A stretch of DNA of 5,055 bases. It comes from an uncultured beta proteobacterium (GTDB lineage Bacteria > Pseudomonadota > Gammaproteobacteria > Burkholderiales > Burkholderiaceae_C). Numbering within the stretch: position 1 is the stretch's first letter; every line of letters starts with the position of its first letter. The position numbers were made by a program, and so were the translations under genes. This document shows positions 1 to 5,055 of the stretch, one piece after another. The notes below the pieces were generated by a model. That model was not told the origin of the DNA. It ran no database searches and saw only the letters and a program-made list of their open reading frames with translations. Where the stretch lies: positions 1 through 5,055 of the forward strand of contig CAJASG010000086.1 in NCBI GenBank assembly GCA_903944555.1, written 5' to 3'.

Positions 1-890
1 GACTTTTGACGGTCGATTTGGGCCTGGATTTGCTCGGGCGTGCTCAGGGCGTCCCACAGCGTGTCGATCTTGTTCAGCACCACAAGCCGTTCGTCTGTGT
101 CGCCGGAATCAGTGATCAGGTGCTCCCGCCAAATCGACAAGTCAGATTTGGTAACGCCGGTGTCGGCACCCAAAATAAACACAACCGCATGCGCCTGTGG
201 AATCAGGCTCACTGTCAATTCAGGCTCGGCACCAATTGCGTTCAGGCCCGGCGTATCCAAAATAACCAAACCCTGTTTGAGCAAGGGGTGTGCAATGTTG
301 ATCAGCGCATGGCGCCACTTGGGCACCTCCACCATGCCCTGGGCATCCAGCATGGGGTTATCTTCCGGCGCCTGGTTGTGCCAAAAACCCAAAGCACGTG
401 CTTCATCTTGGGTCACCTTGCGGGTCTCGGCCACTTTCTCCAGTGACTGTGCCAACTGCTGTGGGTTATGGACATCCAGATCGATTCGGGTCCACTTCTC
501 GGGCGCCATGCGCCACTCCATCAGTGCGCGGGGTTGCAGACGCGTCTCAATCGGTAACAAACGTAAACAGGGTGGCACCTCCGCGTCGTATCCCATTTCG
601 GTGGGACACATGGTGGTGCGCCCGGCACTGGCTGGCATGATCCGTCGCCCGTAACCCGCAAAAAAGATGGCATTGATCATCTCGGACTTGCCACGCGAGA
701 ACTCCGCGACAAATGCAACCATGACCTTATCGGAGCGCACCTGGGTTTCCAGCCGGTGCAGGCGCTCCTCCACCGCAGCGTCCAATAGCTCGTTGTCCTT
801 CATCCACTCGGCCAGCAATTTCAGCCGAAGTGCGAACTCCCGCCGCCAGGTGCCGAGTTGGTCAAATTGTTCGTTAAATGATGTAGCCAA
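1..890 (-). CDS. Dynamin-like large GTPase, N-terminal part (gene continues past the left edge)
   Basis: The minus strand is open from TTG 890-888 to the window edge: 296 codons with no stop. The G domain is clear. G1 is AEFSRGKS (residues 62-69, after VMVAFV), with Ala where the canonical GxxxxGKS has Gly. G2 is probably the Thr pair at 92-93 (AGRTTMCPTE), G3 is DTPG at 212-215, and G4 is NKID at 273-276. An N-terminal helical stretch (about 10-55, ending RLHRLETQVRSDK) precedes the G domain, as in bacterial dynamin-family proteins. These act on membranes through GTP-driven assembly; the substrate of this one is unknown. The stalk and any membrane-binding paddle lie outside the window. The TTG is chosen because no ATG or GTG precedes it in frame after the mutM end, a run of six G (894-899) sits just upstream, and residues 2-55 look like real family sequence; the first ATG (803-801) would remove 29 of them. 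It lies 49 bases downstream of mutM on the same strand and is probably co-transcribed. The family is certain; the function and exact start are less so. Confidence 0.88.
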   Translation of the reverse strand, partial: MATSFNEQFDQLGTWRREFALRLKLLAEWMKDNELLDAAVEERLHRLETQVRSDKVMVAFVAEFSRGKSEMINAIFFAGYGRRIMPASAGRTTMCPTEMGYDAEVPPCLRLLPIETRLQPRALMEWRMAPEKWTRIDLDVHNPQQLAQSLEKVAETRKVTQDEARALGFWHNQAPEDNPMLDAQGMVEVPKWRHALINIAHPLLKQGLVILDTPGLNAIGAEPELTVSLIPQAHAVVFILGADTGVTKSDLSIWREHLITDSGDTDERLVVLNKIDTLWDALSTPEQIQAQIDRQK

Positions 891-911
891 GAGCCCCCCG
901 TGGAATCGTTC

Positions 912-920
912 AATATAGCA
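912..920 (-). promoter_or_regulatory. Possible extended -10 element for the dynamin-like gene
   Basis: In the mutM-to-GTPase gap the minus strand reads TGCTATATT: an extended -10 TGn followed by TATATT, which matches the sigma-70 hexamer at 5 of 6 positions. Transcription would start near 905, leaving about 15 bases of leader containing the G-rich run before the TTG start. No convincing -35 hexamer is seen 16-18 bases upstream, so this would have to be an extended-10-type promoter, or a chance match. It would allow the GTPase to be expressed separately from mutM. Confidence 0.3.
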
Positions 921-939
921 CCGTGCCCCACCACCCTCA

Positions 940-1755
940 TCAGGGTTTCTGGCAGGTTGAACAGAAAAAAGTGGACCGTTGCCCTTGGCGGATCATTCGA
1001 ATCGGCGTTCCGCACACTTTGCACGCCTGCCCCGCGCGTCCGTAGACCATGGCCTCCAGCTGAAAGTGCCCAGCATCTCCATTGGCGTTTGAAAAATCCT
1101 TCAGCGTGCTGCCACCCCGGGCAACCGCCAGCGCCAACACCTCGCGAATCGCCTTTTGCAGGCGTGCTACCCTGGGCCGACTGAGCTTGGCGGCCTGCGT
1201 GGTCGGTCGAATGCCCGCAAGAAACAGGGCTTCAGAGGCGTAAATATTACCCACGCCCACCACGACATCGCCTGCCAGAAGCACTTGCTTGATTGCAGCC
1301 TTGCGGCGCGTCAGACCCTTCTGAAAAAGCGCCAGATCGAAGCCGTCGTCCAACGGTTCCATCCCCAGCTTGCCCAGCAGCTTCTGCGCGCGCGCGTCTT
1401 GCTCACCTGGGGCAAACACCACTGCACCAAACCTCCGTGGGTCATGCAAACGCAAGGTGCCTTGACTGGTACACAAATCGAAATGGTCGTGCACACCCGC
1501 TGGGGGCAAGTGGCGACCAAAGGTCACACTACCGGACATGCCCAGATGCACCATCAGAAGGCCTTGATCCAGATCCAGCAAAAGGTACTTGCCGCGCCGA
1601 CGAACACTTACCACCGAGTGCCCCACCAGCTCCTGCGGCAAACAGCCCAAGGGCCAGCGCAAAGGCTTCCCCATGCGAACCGACTCAATCTTCGCACCGG
1701 AGATGCGATCGACAAAACTCAACCGGGTGACTTCAACTTCAGGTAGTTCAGGCAT
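940..1755 (-). CDS. mutM: Formamidopyrimidine-DNA glycosylase / AP lyase (Fpg, MutM)
   Basis: A bifunctional base-excision repair enzyme that removes 8-oxoguanine and ring-opened purines from DNA and cuts the resulting abasic site by beta,delta-elimination. The protein is 271 residues, the family's usual length, and complete. It begins [10 protein letters not shown], so after Met removal it has the catalytic N-terminal Pro and adjacent Glu. RRRGKYLLL (52-60) carries the conserved catalytic-site Lys. HLGMSGS (70-76) has the intercalating Met, and DPRRFG (105-110) the Arg and Phe that fill the gap left by the flipped base. The helix-two-turn-helix is [18 protein letters not shown] (165-182). 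The C-terminal zinc finger has Cys 245, 248, 265 and 268, with Arg260 (QGQRSTFFC) in the DNA-binding hairpin. The ATG start is fixed by the required MPELPE terminus; no strong ribosome binding site is visible. It diverges from the TPR gene across 51 bases and is followed by the dynamin-like gene. Identification is secure. Confidence 0.98.
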   Translation of the reverse strand: MPELPEVEVTRLSFVDRISGAKIESVRMGKPLRWPLGCLPQELVGHSVVSVRRRGKYLLLDLDQGLLMVHLGMSGSVTFGRHLPPAGVHDHFDLCTSQGTLRLHDPRRFGAVVFAPGEQDARAQKLLGKLGMEPLDDGFDLALFQKGLTRRKAAIKQVLLAGDVVVGVGNIYASEALFLAGIRPTTQAAKLSRPRVARLQKAIREVLALAVARGGSTLKDFSNANGDAGHFQLEAMVYGRAGQACKVCGTPIRMIRQGQRSTFFCSTCQKP

Positions 1756-1794
1756 GTCAATTCAGATGCGGCGTAGTGCCATTTGTGGTTGGAT

Positions 1795-1806
1795 TATTAT
1801 GGACCG
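1795..1806 (+). promoter_or_regulatory. Possible -10 element placing the TPR transcript start at its ATG
   Basis: TATTAT at 1795-1800 matches the sigma-70 -10 consensus TATAAT at 5 of 6 positions. Six bases separate it from the ATG at 1807, so the expected transcription start (+7 after the hexamer) falls on the ATG itself, which would make a leaderless or nearly leaderless mRNA. There is no good -35 at the right spacing; the TTG at 1783 is too close. The alternative is that GGA (1801-1803) serves as a weak ribosome binding site on a transcript begun further upstream, within or across mutM. Confidence 0.3.
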
Positions 1807-3543
1807 ATGACACGACCCACCCGCCTTCTATCGCTGGCCCTGACACTGACCATTGCCTGCGGTATCGCAGCAGCGGCAATACCCGAAAAGGAAGAGCCTG
1901 CCACCTCCAACCTGGATGCTGCGCTTTTCTACCAATTGTTGGTGGGTGAACTCAGTGCGCAAAGTGGTGATGCTGCGTCAGCCTATGCGCTGATGCTGGA
2001 TGCGGCACGCAAGGCGAAGTCGCCCCGCTTGTATGAACGCGCCGTAGAACTGGCGCTCATGGCCCGCAACGGCGAATCGGCCTTGCAAGCCGCGCAGGCA
2101 TGGGTACTCGCTTTTCCGACCTCCCGGGACGCCAATCGCTATGTGCTGCAAATTTTGATTGGCCTGAACAAAATGGCGGAAACGCTGGAGCCCCTCAAGC
2201 GCGACTTGGCCGGTTTGACACCCAAGGAGCGCGCCATCGCGATCGCCTTATTACCCCGCTACTTTGCCCGCGCCGGTGACAAGAAGACGGCAGCCAGCGC
2301 GGTAGAACAGGCTTTGGCGGCGGACCTGACAAGCGTTGCGACGGGCCCAGCCGCATGGTCAACCGTTGGGCGACTGCGCCTGTTGGCGCAAGACAATGAG
2401 GGGGCACTGGAGGCTGCACGTCGTGGTGCCGCGCTTAACGCAAGGGCGGAAGAGCCCGTTCTACTGGCGCTCCTTTTGACTGGCCCTCAAGCACCTGCCG
2501 CAGAGACCATGATTCGCAAGTATGTTGCGGGAAAGCCAACACCCGAAGTACGCATGGGCTACGCCCGAAAGTTACTGGATGCCCAACGGTTTGCCGAAGC
2601 CTATACGCAGATGCAGCTACTCACTACAGAGAAGCCGGATGATGCAGATGCCTGGTTGGTACGTGGTTCACTGGAGCTCCAGGACAAGAAATGGACCGCT
2701 GCCGAGACCTCTTTGAAGAAGTACGTGGCACTGTCCGAGCCCAAATCCGACGTTGCAGAAAACACGGCACCAAGCCGTGGCTTGGTGCAAGCCTACCTCT
2801 TACTGGCCCAGATTGCGGAACAAAACCAACGACTGGAGGAGGCCGACGCCTACCTGCGGCGCATTGACAGCCCGCAAGACGCGATTCGCGTGCAGGGCCG
2901 TCGGGCCATGATCTTGGCGCGTCAGGGTAACGTGGAGCAGGCCCGCGCCCTGCTGCGCGGCATCCCCGAGCTACAACCCGAAGACGCACGGGCAAAAATC
3001 AGCCTGGAGGTTCAATTGCTGCGGGACTACAAGCTGTACCCAGCCGCCTACCAGGTGCTGGCCGATGCACTCGCGCGCAATCCAAACGACATTGACTGGA
3101 TTTACGACCAAGCCATGCTTGCGGAAAAAATTGGGAAAATAGATGAGATGGAGCGTCTGCTGCGGCGCGTCATCGCGGCCAAGCCGGACTATTACCACGC
3201 CTACAACGCGCTGGGATATTCCTTGGCAGATCGCAATGTGCGGCTATCCGAAGCCCGTCAACTCATCAACAAGGCCCTGGAATTTGCACCGGGCGACCCG
3301 TTTATCGTTGACAGCCTCGCCTGGGTTGAGTTCCGCAGCGGCAACACCACCGAGGCCTTGCGCCTGCTGCAGCAGGCCTACCAGGTGCGCCCGGACGCCG
3401 AAATTGCCGCCCATTTAGGTGAAGTTCTTTGGTCATTGGGGCAACGCGCAGAAGCCGCCGACACGTGGAAACGCGGCATGGGGCTCAACCCTAGCAACGA
3501 GACCCTGACCGAGACCATACAGCGACTCAGCCCCAAACCGTGA
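1807..3543 (+). CDS. Exported tetratricopeptide-repeat protein, LbcA-like by position
   Basis: A 578-residue helical-repeat protein. TPR-type helix pairs run through most of it: weak ones between about 40 and 300, and clear ones around 325-345, 365-390, 410-425, 433-460 and 465-560. The C-terminal part, containing YNALGYSLADRN and FIVDSLAWVEFRSGNTTEAL, is typical of a proteobacterial TPR family encoded beside lolB. The N-terminus (Arg3, Arg6, then a hydrophobic run to about residue 24) is an export signal. It contains LTIAC (Cys18), which loosely fits a lipobox; otherwise cleavage after the Ala run at 21-24 by signal peptidase I is possible. ATG 1807 is preferred over the in-frame TTG at 1783 because it gives a normal signal peptide. 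In Pseudomonas aeruginosa the gene next to lolB (PA4667, LbcA) is a TPR lipoprotein that activates the periplasmic protease CtpA; the same role here is inference from position and architecture. The stop overlaps the lolB start, implying translational coupling. Confidence 0.9.
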   Translation: MTRPTRLLSLALTLTIACGIAAAAIPEKEEPATSNLDAALFYQLLVGELSAQSGDAASAYALMLDAARKAKSPRLYERAVELALMARNGESALQAAQAWVLAFPTSRDANRYVLQILIGLNKMAETLEPLKRDLAGLTPKERAIAIALLPRYFARAGDKKTAASAVEQALAADLTSVATGPAAWSTVGRLRLLAQDNEGALEAARRGAALNARAEEPVLLALLLTGPQAPAAETMIRKYVAGKPTPEVRMGYARKLLDAQRFAEAYTQMQLLTTEKPDDADAWLVRGSLELQDKKWTAAETSLKKYVALSEPKSDVAENTAPSRGLVQAYLLLAQIAEQNQRLEEADAYLRRIDSPQDAIRVQGRRAMILARQGNVEQARALLRGIPELQPEDARAKISLEVQLLRDYKLYPAAYQVLADALARNPNDIDWIYDQAMLAEKIGKIDEMERLLRRVIAAKPDYYHAYNALGYSLADRNVRLSEARQLINKALEFAPGDPFIVDSLAWVEFRSGNTTEALRLLQQAYQVRPDAEIAAHLGEVLWSLGQRAEAADTWKRGMGLNPSNETLTETIQRLSPKP

Positions 3544-4043
3544 AGGCATTGCTGCGAAGCGGCCTGTTTTTGGCCCCCATTTTTGCTATTTTTTTCATAG
3601 CTGGCTGCGCAAGTACTACGGGGCCTAGAGGCATAATTGATGCTAAAAACTCGCACTGGCAAGGGCGGTTGGCCCTCAAAGTCGAGACCACCCCCATACA
3701 GGCCTTTTCGGCAGACTTTGACCTGCTGGGCAATGCACAGACGGGCAGCTTGACCTTCACATCCCCATTGGGCAGCACACTGGCCCGTGTGCAGTGGGAC
3801 GCTGGCACCGCCGTTTTGTACACCCGCGGCGAGCCCCAGCGCTTTGACTCCCTGGATGCGTTGACCCGCCACACGCTGGGAACCGAATTACCCATTGCCA
3901 GCCTGTTTTCCTGGTTGCAAGGCACCGACATCGACACGCCCGGATGGCAAGCAGATTTGCACGACCTGCCAGCAGGCCGCCTCAACGCCCGCCGCTTGAC
4001 TGCGGATGCCCCGGCAGAGTTAAAAATCATCCTTGAGCACTAA
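3540..4043 (+). CDS. lolB: Outer-membrane lipoprotein receptor LolB
   Basis: LolB is itself an outer-membrane lipoprotein. It takes lipoproteins from the periplasmic carrier LolA and inserts them into the inner leaflet of the outer membrane. The product is 167 residues: n-region MKALLRSG, a hydrophobic core, lipobox IAGC with the lipidated Cys23, then Ala at +2 (no Asp retention signal), so sorting to the outer membrane is expected. The mature part is about 145 residues, shorter than E. coli LolB, but it contains recognisable family segments: the early HWQGRLALKVE strand, GSLTFTSPLGSTLARVQW, and SLFSWLQGTDIDTPGWQADL. The start is GTG at 3540, sharing GTGA with the TPR stop, which implies translational coupling. 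Codons for residues 15-38 include ATA twice and AGA once, unlike the GC-rich rest, and coincide with a possible decayed repeat at 3582-3649. The gene's place between the TPR gene and ispE matches the usual order in beta- and gammaproteobacteria. I am confident in the name. Confidence 0.92.
   Translation: MKALLRSGLFLAPIFAIFFIAGCASTTGPRGIIDAKNSHWQGRLALKVETTPIQAFSADFDLLGNAQTGSLTFTSPLGSTLARVQWDAGTAVLYTRGEPQRFDSLDALTRHTLGTELPIASLFSWLQGTDIDTPGWQADLHDLPAGRLNARRLTADAPAELKIILEH
3582..3649 (+). repeat. Possible decayed copy of a Comamonadaceae dispersed repeat inside lolB
   Basis: This stretch contains TTTGCTATTTTTTTCATAGC, then after a divergent centre CTAGAGGCATAATTGATGC. The two arms, in this order, resemble the intergenic repeats I recall from Rhodoferax, Polaromonas and Acidovorax relatives, whose centre is an imperfect palindrome of AGCGCT type. 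Here the palindromic centre is lost and the whole stretch is translated in frame as the end of the LolB signal peptide, the lipobox and the first mature residues. It is richer in A/T than its surroundings and uses rare codons. The resemblance is from memory and not tested, so a lineage-specific chance similarity remains possible. Confidence 0.4.
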
Positions 4044-4073
4044 ACCTGTGCACAACCCCTAGAGAATCCCGCC

Positions 4074-4936
4074 ATGCAGTCGCTCTACGACATTCCCGCC
4101 CCTGCCAAACTGAACCTGTTTTTACACATCACGGGCAGGCGTGCTGACGGCTACCACCTACTGCAATCCGCCTTCATGCTGGTTGATTGGTGTGACACCC
4201 TGCATTTCGAACTGCGCGAGGACGGCCAGATCAGCCGGGAGGATCTCACCTGGGCGCTTCCCGCAGACGATTTGATCGTGCGCGCCGCCAAAGCCCTGCA
4301 AGCACTCACGCAATGCCCCTTGGGCGCACATATCGGGGTAGCAAAATCCGTCCCAGCACAAGCGGGCATGGCGGCGGCTCATCAGACGCTGCATCTACCT
4401 TGCTCGCACTGAACCGCCTATGGAAACTGAATCTTTCACTGGAAACCCTGACGCGTTTGGGTTTGTCTTTGGGCGCGGATGTTCCATTTTTTCTGAGCGG
4501 CCACAACGCGTGGGTGGAAGGAATTGGGGATAAAATAACACCACTTGATATTGCGCAAGCGCGCTTTGTTGTAGTTAAACCCGACGCGGGTTTAGAGACT
4601 CGATTGATTTTTTCAGATAGTTCTTTAAAACGCGACTCGGAGCCTGCTATAATTTCAGGCTTCGCTGCAGATGCATTTGACTTCGGTCGAAACGACTTGC
4701 AAACCGTCGCCGAAACCCTTTGCCCGGGTGTAACGCAAGCCATTCAGTGGTTAGCGTCCAAGGGTTTAAGAGGTCGGATGACAGGTTCTGGAAGTGCTGT
4801 ATTTGCGCACTTGCTGCATGAGATTGATGTGTGTGACGCACCCAACGCGTTTCAGGTCAAGTTATGCAGCAGTTTGGATGTTCACCCTCTTGTAGGTTGG
4901 GCAACCAGCGATGGTTTATCGGTGGGCAGCGTTTAG
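4074..4936 (+). CDS. ispE: 4-diphosphocytidyl-2-C-methyl-D-erythritol kinase IspE, broken by a one-base frameshift
   Basis: IspE phosphorylates the 2-hydroxyl of CDP-methylerythritol with ATP, the fourth step of the MEP isoprenoid pathway, in the cytoplasm. As written, the first frame (ATG 4074) runs 112 codons to a stop at 4410-4412; the rest of the protein is in the frame one base back, ending at TAG 4934-4936. Joining them by adding one G at 4370-4371 restores a 287-residue protein of normal length. Motif 1 is [19 protein letters not shown] (10-28, with Lys12). The ATP-binding GHMP motif [15 protein letters not shown] (94-108) is split by the shift. GADVPFF (134-140) carries the catalytic Asp136, and [10 protein letters not shown] is the C-terminal GHMP motif. 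AGAGAA (4061-4066) seven bases before the ATG is a fair ribosome binding site. There are 30 bases between lolB and this gene. An intact IspE is normally essential in bacteria without the mevalonate route, so a sequencing or assembly error is more likely than true loss; a real pseudogene would need another copy. Confidence 0.93.
4368..4379 (+). other. Frameshift site in ispE (one G missing)
   Basis: The sequence ATGGCGGCGGCT reads Met-Ala-Ala-Ala in the upstream frame. The family motif requires Met-Gly-Gly-Gly-Ser-Ser-Asp, which appears exactly if the GG at 4370-4371 is read as GGG. The sense before (PAQAGM) and after ([10 protein letters not shown]) is perfect, so one base is enough to explain the break. 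The neighbourhood is a GGC-GGC-GGC run, where short G-run miscalls are common. No heptameric slippery sequence for programmed -1 frameshifting is present. Confidence 0.9.
4625..4653 (+). promoter_or_regulatory. Strong extended -10 promoter inside ispE, directed at tRNA-Gln
   Basis: TGCTATAAT at 4645-4653 is a perfect extended -10 (TGn plus TATAAT). Seventeen bases upstream is TTAAAA (4625-4630), matching the -35 consensus TTGACA at 4 of 6 positions; TTTAAA one base earlier with an 18-base spacer is equally good. Transcription would start near 4660, about 290 bases before the tRNA-Gln gene, still within ispE. It would supply the tRNA, and the gene expected after it (prs in relatives), independently of the TPR-lolB-ispE transcript. 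The element lies in an unusually A/T-rich part of ispE. The match is seen in the sequence; activity is inferred. Confidence 0.6.
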
Positions 4937-4950
4937 CTGTCAACCCGTGT

Positions 4951-5027
4951 AGGGGAGTCGCCAAGTTGGTTAAGGCACTGGATTTTGATTCCAGCATGCG
5001 AAGGTTCGAATCCTTCTTCCCCTGCCA
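4951..5027 (+). tRNA. tRNA-Gln (anticodon UUG)
   Basis: A full 77-base cloverleaf including an encoded CCA. The acceptor arms AGGGGAG (4951-4957) and TTCCCCT (5017-5023) pair with one G-U, followed by discriminator G and CCA (5025-5027). The D stem is GCC/GGC (4960-4962 with 4974-4976). The anticodon stem is CTGGA/TCCAG around the loop TTTTGAT, with anticodon TTG at 4985-4987 reading CAA and CAG by wobble. The T stem GAAGG/CCTTC encloses TTCGAAT. The weak A1-U72 end pair suits glutaminyl-tRNA synthetase, which favours an easily opened end. It begins 14 bases after the ispE stop, so it may be processed from the ispE transcript as well as from the promoter inside ispE. Confidence 0.97.
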
Positions 5028-5032
5028 AATCT

Positions 5033-5055
5033 GTTATCCGGAACAAGCCGGAAAC
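5033..5055 (+). other. Stem-loop just after tRNA-Gln
   Basis: GTT-a-TCCGG (5033-5041) pairs with CCGGAAAC (5048-5055) around the loop AACAAG, giving eight pairs with one bulged A. It sits six bases after the tRNA CCA end and reaches the window's last base, so it cannot be seen whether a U-run follows (a terminator) or not (a tRNA 3'-processing hairpin or leader structure for the next gene). CCGGAA also occurs twice as a direct repeat within it. Confidence 0.4.

Noticed and set aside
6..654. Long plus-strand open frames opposite the dynamin-like gene
   Set aside because: The minus strand encodes clear G1, G3 and G4 GTPase motifs over the same bases; the plus-strand translations show no family features and are antisense shadows.
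933..946. Inverted repeat ACCCT-catc-AGGGT at the end of mutM as a terminator
   Set aside because: The stem is only five pairs and, on the strand of mutM transcription, no U-run follows it.
1156..1746. A 196-codon plus-strand open frame opposite mutM
   Set aside because: mutM on the minus strand is unmistakable from its N-terminus to the zinc finger; the opposite frame is a by-product of GC-rich codons.
1783..1806. TTG 1783 as the start of the TPR protein
   Set aside because: It would add eight residues including Asp and aromatics before the signal peptide, and no better ribosome binding site precedes it.
3378..4030. Long minus-strand open frames across the TPR/lolB junction and lolB
   Set aside because: They lie antisense to lolB with its lipobox and family motifs, and show no recognisable domain.
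4360..4385. Programmed -1 frameshifting to make full-length IspE
   Set aside because: No X-XXY-YYZ slippery heptamer is at the junction, and IspE is not known to use recoding; a missing base is simpler.
4313..4936. A separate gene starting at ATG 4313
   Set aside because: Its first residues are out-of-frame nonsense and true IspE sequence begins only at the glycine motif; it is the 3' part of the frameshifted ispE.
1..5055. Mobile elements, CRISPR arrays, toxin-antitoxin or defence cassettes
   Set aside because: No transposase or integrase motifs, regular repeat-spacer pattern or small paired genes are seen; apart from the sites noted, the window is filled by conserved housekeeping genes.

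Overview
The window looks like chromosomal DNA from a betaproteobacterium of the order Burkholderiales, most likely family Comamonadaceae (Rhodoferax/Polaromonas-like). The reasons are the gene order (mutM diverging from a TPR gene, then lolB, ispE and tRNA-Gln), the protein sequences, a base composition of roughly 60% GC in most coding stretches, and a sequence inside lolB that resembles a dispersed repeat I remember from that family. The placement rests on recall and was not checked against a database.

Minus strand, 1-1755: mutM (formamidopyrimidine-DNA glycosylase) is followed after 49 bases by the 5' part of a large dynamin-like GTPase gene. That gene starts at a TTG codon near 890 and runs off the left edge of the window.

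Plus strand, 1807-5027: a 51-base divergent region leads into a 578-residue secreted TPR protein, which overlaps lolB by four bases (GTGA). lolB encodes the outer-membrane lipoprotein receptor. It is followed by ispE, a kinase of the MEP isoprenoid pathway, and a tRNA-Gln(UUG) gene 14 bases after the ispE stop. In related bacteria the next gene is usually prs; here the window ends 28 bases after the tRNA. The TPR-lolB-ispE block is probably one transcription unit joining envelope lipoprotein biogenesis to isoprenoid synthesis.

I found no mobile element, CRISPR array or clear new defence system, and this is essentially a conserved housekeeping region. The points worth attention are: (1) a single-base deletion breaks ispE exactly in its ATP-binding glycine motif; (2) a near-perfect extended -10 promoter lies inside the 3' half of ispE, pointing at tRNA-Gln/prs; (3) the lolB signal peptide and lipobox appear to be written by a decayed copy of a dispersed repeat; (4) the TPR protein has the position, size and possible lipobox of the CtpA-partner lipoprotein LbcA; (5) the dynamin-like GTPase has a non-canonical P-loop and a TTG start.
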